Shown piece after piece: positions 1-4,689 of a stretch of 6,188 nt of DNA. This DNA is from CAG-533 sp963645165 (GTDB taxonomy: Bacteria; Bacillota_I; Bacilli_A; RF39; UBA660). The stretch's first letter is position 1. Every line of letters starts with the position of its first letter. The notes beneath the pieces are model-generated. The model searched no databases. It saw only the letters and a list, made by a program, of their open reading frames with translations, and was not told the origin of the DNA. The stretch spans positions 1 through 6,188 of the forward strand of contig CAVIQT010000005.1 in assembly GCA_963645165.1 (NCBI GenBank), written 5' to 3'. The position numbers and the translations under genes are program-made.

Positions 1-40
1 TAAAAATTAATAAAAATTATTAAAAAATTAAGGTTAAATT

Positions 41-69
41 TTGAAATTTTGTAAATCTTTTGATACAAT
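41..69 (+). promoter_or_regulatory. Promoter of the 137-aa gene
   Basis: TTGAAA (41-46) is followed after 17 bp by TACAAT (64-69). A TGA triplet directly before the -10 box makes it an extended (TGn) -10. This is a vegetative SigA-type layout. Transcription should start near 76, leaving a leader of only about 10 nt. The upstream DNA (1-40) is a run of A/T tracts resembling an UP element. Confidence 0.7.
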
Positions 70-86
70 TAAAATGGAGATGTTAG

Positions 87-500
87 ATGAACAATATAGA
101 ATCAATAAAACTTATTTTTAATAATGGCGATAAAGTTATCTTTAGTAACAAAGATTTTAATGATTTATATATTGCTAATATAAATAATGATGGAGAAGAA
201 ATTCCTTACGAACCAACTATTATAAAAAATAAGTTATATGCTAACTTTTTTATGATTAAATTAAGTAAGTTAATGGCAGCTAGTGAAAAAATTAAAAGAA
301 TTAAAAGTAAGTATGATGTTATTGAAGTTAATGTAATATTTAAAAATAATAAATATATTAAGTTTGAAATGCCATCTGATGCTAAACCATTTAATAATAA
401 TTATAGTAATAGTTATGAGTATATTTATGAAGATGATAATACTTTAGGATTATTATTGTCAGAGTATAAAATAAAATATAAAGAAAATTTATTTATTTAA
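87..500 (+). CDS. Hypothetical 137-aa protein, unrecognised
   Basis: I do not recognise this protein. The start is supported by GGAG (76-79) seven bases before the ATG and by a consensus promoter upstream. It is complete and small, rich in Asn, Lys and Ile, with no signal peptide, membrane segment or cysteine. Residues 6-20 (IKLIFNNGDKVIFS core) and 80-94 (VNVIFKNNKYIKFE core) share the pattern IFxNNxxxIxF, and each is followed by an acidic, Phe-containing turn. This suggests two copies of a beta-hairpin unit joined by a Lys-rich helical stretch at about 56-76. It is a single-gene transcription unit ending in its own hairpin and is separated from the tRNA operon that converges on it. Function unknown. 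That it is a real gene is likely from promoter, SD and terminator together. Confidence 0.85.
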   Translation: MNNIESIKLIFNNGDKVIFSNKDFNDLYIANINNDGEEIPYEPTIIKNKLYANFFMIKLSKLMAASEKIKRIKSKYDVIEVNVIFKNNKYIKFEMPSDAKPFNNNYSNSYEYIYEDDNTLGLLLSEYKIKYKENLFI

Positions 501-525
501 ACACTTTTGAGGTGTTTTTTATTTT
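499..525 (+). terminator. Intrinsic terminator of the 137-aa gene
   Basis: AAACAC (499-504) can pair with GTGTTT (512-517) around a 7-nt loop, followed by a T-rich tail. The stem begins inside the TAA stop codon (498-500), so the gene ends in its terminator. Confidence 0.75.
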
Positions 526-552
526 GGGAAAATATTTTAGGAAATTTTAGTC

Positions 553-579
553 ATAAAAAAATCCCATATTAGAGGGACT
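553..579 (-). terminator. Intrinsic terminator of the minus-strand tRNA operon
   Basis: Read on the minus strand, AGTCCC (579-574) pairs with GGGATT (565-560) around an 8-nt loop, with one G-U pair. A run of T follows (561-554). It lies about ten bases past the CCA end of tRNA-Phe. Confidence 0.7.
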
Positions 580-589
580 TATTTTTAAA

Positions 590-665
<76 letters not shown>

Positions 666-669
666 AAAA

Positions 670-746
670 TGGCGGTTCGTACGGGATTTGAACCCGTGAT
701 CTTCTGCGTGACAGGCAGACGTCATAGGCCTCTAGACTAACGAACC
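670..746 (-). tRNA. tRNA-Asp (GTC)
   Basis: Cloverleaf of 77 nt with encoded CCA. The acceptor stem is GGTTCGT/ACGAACC with G as discriminator base. The anticodon GTC (712-710) sits in the loop CTGTCAC on a TCTGC/GCAGA stem. Only one base (747) separates its 5' end from the CCA of the preceding initiator tRNA. Confidence 0.98.
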
Positions 747-747
747 A

Positions 748-824
748 TGGTTGCGGGAGCAGGATTTGAACCTACGGCCTCAAGGTTATGAGCCTTGCGA
801 GCTACCAGACTGCTCTATCCCGCG
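748..824 (-). tRNA. Initiator tRNA-Met (CAT)
   Basis: Cloverleaf of 77 nt with encoded CCA. The first base C faces A at the end of the acceptor stem (CGCGGGA/TCCCGCA), giving the unpaired C1:A72 that marks bacterial initiator tRNAs. The D-stem has A11:U24, another initiator mark. The anticodon CAT is at 790-788. The anticodon stem is CAAGG/CCTTG, so the three pairs next to the loop are A-U, G-C, G-C rather than the canonical three G-C pairs. Confidence 0.96.
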
Positions 825-832
825 ATAACTTA

Positions 833-923
833 TGGCGGAGAAAAAGGGATTCGAACCCCTGCGCCGTTGCCGACCTCCTGGTTTTCAAGACCAGTCCCTT
901 CAACCAGACTTGGGTATTTCTCC
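833..923 (-). tRNA. tRNA-Ser (TGA)
   Basis: Long class II tRNA, 91 nt, with encoded CCA and a long variable arm. The acceptor stem is GGAGAAA/TTTCTCC with G as discriminator base. The anticodon TGA (887-885) lies in the loop CTTGAAA. It is the first gene of the minus-strand operon, about 17 nt from the predicted transcription start. Confidence 0.98.
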
Positions 924-946
924 GTTTCCTTCATAGGAACAAAATG

Positions 947-976
947 ATTATAACATATATTTAAAATTCTAGTCAA
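947..976 (-). promoter_or_regulatory. Promoter of the minus-strand tRNA operon
   Basis: On the minus strand, TTGACT (976-971) is followed after 18 bp by a perfect TATAAT (952-947) with a TGT extension. A- and T-tracts upstream (977-1010) resemble an UP element. The predicted start is near 940. A short hairpin (TTCCT/AGGAA, 939-926) then fills the leader before tRNA-Ser. Confidence 0.8.
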
Positions 977-1066
977 TAAAAAGGCCAATTTTTTTCAATT
1001 TTTTTGAAAATGGTACTAGTTAAGAACTCTTTTTTCATAAAATGAGCACAAAAAATTAAAAAAGTA

Positions 1067-1095
1067 TTGATTAACCATAAAAAAATTGATATACT
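1067..1095 (+). promoter_or_regulatory. Promoter of the plus-strand tRNA operon
   Basis: TTGATT (1067-1072), a 17-bp spacer and TATACT (1090-1095), with TGA directly before the -10 box (extended -10). The predicted start is near 1102, exactly where an 18-nt palindromic stretch begins. Confidence 0.75.
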
Positions 1096-1129
1096 GAACT
1101 AGTCTTAATTCATTAAGACACAAGTGCCT

Positions 1130-1218
1130 GCCCGAGTGGCGGAATAGGTAGACGCACAGGACTTAAAATCCTGCGAGCATAATAACTCGTGCCGGTTCAA
1201 GTCCGGCCTCGGGCACCA
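1130..1218 (+). tRNA. tRNA-Leu (TAA)
   Basis: Class II tRNA of 89 nt with encoded CCA. The acceptor stem is GCCCGAG/CTCGGGC with A as discriminator base. The anticodon TAA (1164-1166) lies in the loop CTTAAAA on a CAGGA/TCCTG stem, and the variable arm is long. First gene of the six-tRNA operon. Confidence 0.98.
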
Positions 1219-1242
1219 TTTAAAAATTATACCCATTTATAT

Positions 1243-1319
1243 GGGCGATTAGCTCAGTTGGTTAGAGCACCTGCCTTACAAGCAGGGGGTCGTAGGTTCG
1301 AGTCCTACATCGCCCACCA
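1243..1319 (+). tRNA. tRNA-Val (TAC)
   Basis: Cloverleaf of 77 nt with encoded CCA. The acceptor stem is GGGCGAT/ATCGCCC, and the anticodon TAC (1277-1279) lies in the loop CTTACAA on a CCTGC/GCAGG stem. It follows tRNA-Leu after a 24-nt spacer, the longest in the operon. Confidence 0.98.
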
Positions 1320-1326
1320 TTTTTAT

Positions 1327-1402
1327 GCCGACATAGCGTAACTGGCAGCGCAACTGACTTGTAATCAGTAGGTTGGGGGTTCGACTCCCTCTGTCGGCAC
1401 CA
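1327..1402 (+). tRNA. tRNA-Thr (TGT)
   Basis: Cloverleaf of 76 nt with encoded CCA. The acceptor stem is GCCGACA/TGTCGGC, and the anticodon TGT (1360-1362) lies in the loop CTTGTAA on an ACTGA/TCAGT stem. Seven bases after tRNA-Val. Confidence 0.98.
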
Positions 1403-1407
1403 CTTTT

Positions 1408-1491
1408 GGAGGGATAGCGAAGTGGTCAAACGCGGCAGACTGTAAATCTGTTCCTTCGGGTTCCATAGTTCAAATCTATGTCCCTCCACCA
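1408..1491 (+). tRNA. tRNA-Tyr (GTA)
   Basis: Class II tRNA of 84 nt with encoded CCA and a long variable arm. The acceptor stem is GGAGGGA/TCCCTCC, and the anticodon GTA (1442-1444) lies in the loop CTGTAAA. Five bases after tRNA-Thr. Confidence 0.98.
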
Positions 1492-1498
1492 CTTTGAT

Positions 1499-1574
1499 TG
1501 CCTCGTAGCCAAGCGGTAAGGCATCAGACTTTGACTCTGACATTTCGGTGGTTCGAATCCCCCCGGGGCAGCCA
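1499..1574 (+). tRNA. tRNA-Gln (TTG)
   Basis: Cloverleaf of 76 nt with encoded CCA. The acceptor stem is TGCCTCG/CGGGGCA, which includes a T-G wobble and the first-pair T-A typical of tRNA-Gln. The anticodon TTG (1531-1533) lies in the loop CTTTGAC. Seven bases after tRNA-Tyr. Confidence 0.97.
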
Positions 1575-1581
1575 ATTTTAC

Positions 1582-1657
1582 GTCCTGTTAGCTCAGTCGG
1601 TAGAGCATTTGACTTTTAATCAAAGGGTCATGCGTTCAAGTCGCATACAGGACACCA
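1582..1657 (+). tRNA. tRNA-Lys (TTT)
   Basis: Cloverleaf of 76 nt with encoded CCA. The acceptor stem is GTCCTGT/ACAGGAC, and the anticodon TTT (1615-1617) lies in the loop CTTTTAA on a TTTGA/TCAAA stem. Last gene of the plus-strand operon, ten bases before its terminator hairpin. Confidence 0.98.
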
Positions 1658-1667
1658 TTTGAAAAAT

Positions 1668-1697
1668 AAAAGGAAGTTTAACTTCCTTTTTTTATTT
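1668..1697. terminator. Bidirectional terminator between tRNA-Lys and the S1 gene
   Basis: AAAAGGAAGT (1668-1677) pairs perfectly with ACTTCCTTTT (1681-1690) around TTA. A T-tract follows on the plus strand. On the minus strand the hairpin is followed by TTTTATTTTTC. The loop TTA (1678-1680) is also the TAA stop codon of the converging S1-domain gene. Confidence 0.85.
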
Positions 1698-2037
1698 TTA
1701 TTTCTTCTAGTTTATCATTAAGCCACTGGGGTAATTTATTATATAGAGGTAAAAATCCACTTATACTTTCTTTAATTTTTTTAGTATTACCATTATTGTT
1801 TGAATAATTCATATTTTTAATAGATAAACATAAATGTTTATTTTCTTTATCAATACTTACTATATTTGTATAAATAGTATCACCTATACTTACATATTTG
1901 TGAATATCTCTAACAAAATTATTATCTACTTCTGAAATGTGAATTAATCCAGAATAATTATTTTCGGCAGAAACAAAAATTCCATATGGTTCAATACCAG
2001 TAACTTTAACTTCAATAATATTTCCTATTTTATACAT
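1678..2037 (-). CDS. yugI: S1-domain RNA-binding protein, YugI/CvfD (GSP13) type
   Basis: A single S1 (OB-fold) RNA-binding domain fills residues 4-74, with the usual features: GxIxEVKVTGIEPYGIFV at the first strands, GLIHISEV (30-37), then GDT and a VxSIDKENKHLCLSIK ending. The basic tail (79-119) ends in GFLPLYNKLPQWLNDKLEE. This resembles the tail of the B. subtilis general stress protein YugI (GSP13) and the lactic-acid-bacterial CvfD, ribosome-associated or RNA-binding regulators of about 120-130 aa. The start chosen is the ATG at 2037, because AAGGAG (2049-2044) lies six bases before it. A reading with ten extra residues, starting at 2067, would run into the promoter. It is transcribed alone, divergently from the nifU-like gene, and its stop codon lies in the terminator loop. 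The exact target is unknown. Confidence 0.88.
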   Translation of the reverse strand: MYKIGNIIEVKVTGIEPYGIFVSAENNYSGLIHISEVDNNFVRDIHKYVSIGDTIYTNIVSIDKENKHLCLSIKNMNYSNNNGNTKKIKESISGFLPLYNKLPQWLNDKLEEIKIKKGS

Positions 2038-2043
2038 AAATGA

Positions 2044-2049
2044 CTCCTT
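2044..2049 (-). promoter_or_regulatory. Shine-Dalgarno site fixing the S1-gene start
   Basis: AAGGAG on the minus strand lies six bases before the ATG at 2037. It is the only good ribosome site in the region and rules out the upstream in-frame ATG at 2067, which lies within the promoter. Confidence 0.85.
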
Positions 2050-2055
2050 ATAAAA

Positions 2056-2084
2056 ATTATAACACAATTATTGTTAAATACTAA
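2056..2084 (-). promoter_or_regulatory. Promoter of the S1-domain gene
   Basis: On the minus strand a perfect TATAAT (2061-2056) is preceded by TGT, an extended -10. The -35 region is poor: TTAGTA (2084-2079) at 17 bp is the best candidate. The predicted start lies near 2049, so the leader is very short, beginning at or just before the Shine-Dalgarno site. Confidence 0.6.
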
Positions 2085-2099
2085 ATGCTTTGTTATAAT
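2071..2099 (+). promoter_or_regulatory. Promoter of the nifU-like gene
   Basis: TTGTTA (2071-2076), a 17-bp spacer and a perfect TATAAT (2094-2099) with TGT before it. It overlaps the divergent S1-gene promoter, whose -35 candidate falls inside this spacer. The two polymerases probably cannot bind together. Confidence 0.75.
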
Positions 2100-2116
2100 T
2101 AAGAAGTGATGAGAAA

Positions 2117-2341
2117 ATGGAAGAAAAAATAATTGAAGTAATTAATGATTTAAAACCTTATTTAAATAGTGAAGGTGGTAATATTGAATTTATTAAGTAT
2201 GATAATGGTACTGTATTTGTTAAGTTAACTGGTGCTTGTAGTTACTGTATATATCAAGATGATACTTTAAAAGAGGGATTACTTAAAGCTTTGCAAGAAA
2301 AAATACCGGAAGTTAAAGAAGTTATTAATGTAGAGATTTAA
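2117..2341 (+). CDS. nifU: NifU-like Fe-S cluster scaffold protein (C-terminal domain only)
   Basis: This is a stand-alone NifU C-terminal domain (Nfu type) of 74 aa. Such proteins assemble or carry an Fe-S cluster bridged between two subunits and pass it to apoproteins in the cytosol. Family features: LKPYLNSEGGNIEFI near the N-terminus (12-26), then LTGACSYC with the cluster-binding CxxC pair Cys41 and Cys44, then TLKEGL (50-55) and IPEVKEVINVE at the end. The usual CxxCP is CSYCI here, with the proline replaced by Ile. ATG at 2117 is preceded by a GTGAT element (2106-2110), a moderate Shine-Dalgarno match. B. subtilis YutI is the same kind of protein. It has its own promoter, and its last 17 bases overlap the end of the converging yutH-like gene. 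Confidence 0.93.
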   Translation: MEEKIIEVINDLKPYLNSEGGNIEFIKYDNGTVFVKLTGACSYCIYQDDTLKEGLLKALQEKIPEVKEVINVEI

Positions 2342-3209
2342 ATATCCAAGCGTTTATTTTAATACTATATTTAGTTATAAGTCTAGAATATATTTGTTTT
2401 AATAGTAGTTCATATTCAGGACTTTTTTTAATTATTAGAAATATCTTTTTGTCTAAGTTTTTACTTTCTATATAGTCATCATATACTTTAAAAAAGTATG
2501 TAGGATATATTAGTCTTACTAAGAAGTAATTAGCGCTTACTTCAGTAAAGTTAATATTATCTATTAATGTAAGTATTTCATAATTAGTTAGGTTTTCTTC
2601 AAAGAAAATATTTTTTATATATTCAGATATGTCTCTTACGGAGTTATCTATAAATATATTAACTGGATCATAAAAATCAATTACATTTAAAGGGACTTCT
2701 AAGTGATGATGGGATAAAGTAAAAGTAATTAGATCATTATCGTATAAATTACTTAAATCATTATACATACTTATAGCGTTTTCTGATAAGCCAATATAGT
2801 ATTGTAAACTATATTTTATACTTTCATCTTTTATTACTTCTTCTACTTGGGTTTCGTAGTAGTCTATTCTTTCACTCCAAAGTTTTCCCCAGTTAAAAGA
2901 ACCGGGCACTTTATATTTATTAAAGTCAAATATATTAACTTTTTTATTTATATCTTCTCTTATTTTTAAAAGAACATATTCTTTATTATCATAATTAAAT
3001 GTCATGTTACCATCTTTGGTTAAAATAAGTAAGTGGTATAAAATATCAGTAGTATTTAAAATATCTATATTCTTTTTTAATGTTTCCTTAGCATATAGTA
3101 ATTCTTCTAGTAAGTATGTAGCAAATAAGTCTTTAATTATATAATAGTCTTTATATTTTTCTATTTTTAAATTAGTAATATCATAATAAAATTCTAAAAT
3201 ATTTTCCAT
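2325..3209 (-). CDS. yutH: YutH-like protein (spore-coat CotS/APH kinase-fold family)
   Basis: The 294-aa length and several landmarks fit my recollection of B. subtilis YutH, a spore-associated protein distantly related to CotS and aminoglycoside phosphotransferases. These are WGKLWSERIDYYE (107-119), YYIGLSENAI (137-146), RDISEYIK (192-199) and LVRLIYPTYFF (230-240). In the kinase fold, HHLEVPLN (168-175) sits where HGDxHPGN is expected, and the later Asp region may correspond to IDFYDP (177-182). The catalytic Asp of HGD is missing, so phosphotransfer is doubtful. No Shine-Dalgarno site precedes the ATG; an in-frame TAA lies two codons upstream, so no longer ATG start exists. A terminator-like hairpin separates it from the 276-aa gene. 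Its co-location with yunB, yutD and a yutI-like gene supports the call. The biochemical role is unknown. Confidence 0.72.
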   Translation of the reverse strand: MENILEFYYDITNLKIEKYKDYYIIKDLFATYLLEELLYAKETLKKNIDILNTTDILYHLLILTKDGNMTFNYDNKEYVLLKIREDINKKVNIFDFNKYKVPGSFNWGKLWSERIDYYETQVEEVIKDESIKYSLQYYIGLSENAISMYNDLSNLYDNDLITFTLSHHHLEVPLNVIDFYDPVNIFIDNSVRDISEYIKNIFFEENLTNYEILTLIDNINFTEVSANYFLVRLIYPTYFFKVYDDYIESKNLDKKIFLIIKKSPEYELLLKQIYSRLITKYSIKINAWIFKSLH

Positions 3210-3221
3210 ATTAGTTTATAT

Positions 3222-3247
3222 GAAAAAATCCTAAGTATTATACTTAG
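3222..3247 (-). terminator. Probable intrinsic terminator after the 276-aa gene
   Basis: On the minus strand CTAAGTA (3247-3241) pairs with TACTTAG (3237-3231) around TAA, followed by GATTTTTTC. The stem is short and AT-rich, so termination may be partial. The stop codon TAA of the 276-aa gene (3246-3244) is part of the stem. The loop region also reads TATAAT (3242-3237), a possible weak -10 box for the yutH-like gene, but no convincing -35 is seen. Confidence 0.6.
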
Positions 3248-4074
3248 AATCCCATCATTTTTGTTTGACCTTCGATTTGATTATTTTGAATAACTGGTTC
3301 TTCACCAAGTGGTATATTAGAGTTTATTTCTGTTTTTTTATATTCACCAAAGGGAATGTCTAAACTTTTTGCGTTAGTTTTTTCTTTTTTCTGACAGTTT
3401 TGTTTAATAACATTATTTATTACTGTAATTTCACTATCTAGCACTTCAATAGTTGTTGAGTTTAGTAATTTTTTATTTGCTAAATCATCTATTTCCTTTT
3501 CATCAAGAGTAAAATCATAACTAGAATCATATTTCATATTAATATTTATTTTATTTAAAATATTACCTATTTGGTTTTCTAAATCATTATTTTGTGCTCT
3601 TAATTCTACTAGACGACTACGTAATCTAGTTGTTTCAATTAGAAGTTCATCAATACTCATATTTTCATATTTAAATGTACCAGAGTTTTGTATATCTGCC
3701 CTATTTACTACTCCCATTAAATCAGGAGTTCCTTCTACAGGATTAGTTACTGTATCATAAACTAGGTCAGCGCCTGATGGAGTTATATTCATTTCATTAG
3801 GGTTTACAACATGAGATATATCTGGTGTATCAGTCATGCTTCTTAAAACATCAGCGTTATTTACTTCTACTTTATCAGAGGCACCCATGATATTATCTAG
3901 TTTAGTTTCAAGGGATGCATTTGTTTCATGTTTTCCTTCATATGCAGTTCCATTTACATTGGAGGTTACATCTTTTATAACATCTGATCCACTTTTTACA
4001 AAAGTTATTGCAGTTTTAAAAACATTTGATATAGTATCAAGTTGTTCTTTTGTAAGTGCGATTGTTTTTGCCAT
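3244..4074 (-). CDS. Hypothetical 276-aa protein with central coiled coil, unrecognised
   Basis: I do not recognise this protein. It has an N-terminal helical stretch (7-37), a long low-complexity middle (40-135) rich in Asn, Thr, Asp and Pro, a probable coiled coil (about 140-178, SIDELLIETTRLRSRLVELR onward), a second helical part (190-225), and a polar tail with IPFGE (240-244) and IPLGE (254-258) in similar contexts. There is no signal peptide or membrane segment, and only one Cys (227). The start is firm: GGAGGT (4088-4083) lies eight bases before the ATG. One base separates it from the stop of the DUF1292-like gene, so the two are probably translationally coupled. The architecture suggests a scaffold or adaptor rather than an enzyme, which is inference only. 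Confidence 0.85.
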   Translation of the reverse strand: MAKTIALTKEQLDTISNVFKTAITFVKSGSDVIKDVTSNVNGTAYEGKHETNASLETKLDNIMGASDKVEVNNADVLRSMTDTPDISHVVNPNEMNITPSGADLVYDTVTNPVEGTPDLMGVVNRADIQNSGTFKYENMSIDELLIETTRLRSRLVELRAQNNDLENQIGNILNKININMKYDSSYDFTLDEKEIDDLANKKLLNSTTIEVLDSEITVINNVIKQNCQKKEKTNAKSLDIPFGEYKKTEINSNIPLGEEPVIQNNQIEGQTKMMGF

Positions 4075-4075
4075 C

Positions 4076-4357
4076 CTATTTTACCTCCCAAGATAAGTAT
4101 TTAATATTGTCATCTTTAATGCCTTTTAGCATTGATTTCATAATTGTTTTGATATTTGTCCATTCTTCATTAGTCATATCAGCTGATATAGTTTGACCAT
4201 CAGCGTTAACTTCAGAAACATACATTTTTATTAAGCCATTTTCTACTTGTTCATGTGATGTGTAAAAAACATATTTTTTTCCGGTATTAACTAATTCAAA
4301 ATAACTAATTAATTCTGCTTCGAATACTTCGCCATTGTCTTTTTTAAATTCTACCAT
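4076..4357 (-). CDS. DUF1292-like small protein
   Basis: Complete 93-aa acidic protein. The pattern resembles the DUF1292 family of Bacillota (YrzB-like), small cytosolic proteins of unknown function: a short beta-rich start on VEFKKDNGEVFEAELISYFE, then TGKKYVFYT (25-33), GLIKMYVSEVNADGQTIS (41-58), and a final TNEEWTNIKTIMKSML helix (62-77). The family's usual order of FELxxxGKxYV, LxVSxVxxDG and NxEEWxxI is kept. Start: GAGGT (4366-4362) four bases before the ATG. Its stop codon TAG lies inside the start region of the 276-aa gene. It follows yutD by 49 bases, which hold a possible secondary promoter. The assignment rests on motif recall, not a profile search. Confidence 0.72.
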   Translation of the reverse strand: MVEFKKDNGEVFEAELISYFELVNTGKKYVFYTSHEQVENGLIKMYVSEVNADGQTISADMTNEEWTNIKTIMKSMLKGIKDDNIKYLSWEVK

Positions 4358-4381
4358 AGTAACCTCACTATCCTATTATTA

Positions 4382-4410
4382 ATACTACCATAACTTCGCT
4401 TATATATCAA
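4382..4410 (-). promoter_or_regulatory. Possible internal promoter before the DUF1292-like gene
   Basis: On the minus strand, TTGATA (4410-4405) overlaps the yutD stop codon and is followed after 17 bp by TAGTAT (4387-4382) with a TGG before it. The spacing and TGn extension fit the other promoters here, but the -10 matches only four of six bases. Confidence 0.35.
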
Positions 4411-4685
4411 TTAATTTTTTTGATTAAAAAGTGTTTACAATTAGTAGCACAGTTATTTTTTATATAATCTTCAAAATATTTTACATTATTTATTTTGGTT
4501 GCTTTTTTATTTTTTTCATCATAGAAGCCTTTTAATCTTAATTTTCCATAAGCCCAGTCACCTGCTATAAAATCATAATTATCAAAGTATTCAGTTAATT
4601 TATTTTTAACTTCTGTTTCATCAAAGGCATCTCTATAATCTTTAATTATTTCATATTCTTTATCATTTATAATAATCTTTTTCAT
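4407..4685 (-). CDS. yutD: YutD-like protein (DUF1027)
   Basis: The family signature is clear: YDFIAGDWAYGKLRLKGFYD (37-56) matches the YDYIVGDWGYGQLRLKGF block of B. subtilis YutD. The C-terminal NNCATNCKHFLIKK (77-90) matches the conserved CxxxC-xxFxLRK end, with Cys79 and Cys83. At 92 aa it is of the usual size. The family is widespread in Bacilli and its biochemical role is unknown to me. Start: GGGGTGAT (4696-4689) lies three bases before the ATG, so the stop codon TGA of the preceding 264-aa gene (4692-4690) lies inside this ribosome site, and the two genes are likely coupled. The TGA stop with Trp44 encoded by TGG supports the standard code. Confidence 0.9.
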   Translation of the reverse strand: MKKIIINDKEYEIIKDYRDAFDETEVKNKLTEYFDNYDFIAGDWAYGKLRLKGFYDEKNKKATKINNVKYFEDYIKNNCATNCKHFLIKKIN

Positions 4686-4689
4686 CTTA

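Larger units (their letters stand above)
924..1129. other. Divergent intergenic region between tRNA operons
   Basis: No protein gene is visible here. The region holds the two divergent tRNA promoters, A/T tracts between them (977-1060), a weak inverted repeat TTTTCAA/TTGAAAA (992-1010), and a perfect 8-bp inverted repeat, GTCTTAAT/ATTAAGAC (1102-1119), at the start of the plus-strand transcript. Confidence 0.7.

Noticed and set aside
992..1010. TTTTCAA/TTGAAAA inverted repeat between the tRNA promoters
   Set aside because: It consists almost entirely of A/T tracts, follows no gene and has no GC core. Repeats of this kind are expected by chance here.
1262..1543. Minus-strand open frame of 93 codons across the tRNA genes
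   Set aside because: It is antisense to tRNA-Val, Thr, Tyr and Gln. Peptides such as RESNPQPTDYKSVALP are a known false translation of tRNA clusters, and there is no ribosome site.
2038..2067. Ten-residue N-terminal extension of the S1 protein
   Set aside because: The region carries the extended -10 box and the Shine-Dalgarno site of the gene, and the extension adds nothing to the S1 domain.
3836..4096. Plus-strand open frame of 86 codons with a hydrophobic end
   Set aside because: It is a shadow of the 276-aa gene on the opposite strand. That gene has a strong SD and coupled translation, while this frame has neither an SD nor a promoter.
4356..4371. ATAGT/ACTAT inverted repeat with the DUF1292 gene's SD in the loop and start codon in the stem
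   Set aside because: The stem is five mostly A-T pairs with a G-G clash outside. It is too weak to claim as a thermosensor or translation switch.
4407..4409. TGA read as tryptophan, as in mycoplasmas
   Set aside because: Trp positions in conserved motifs (for example GDW in YutD) use TGG, and TGA ends the 264-aa and YutD-like proteins at the expected lengths.
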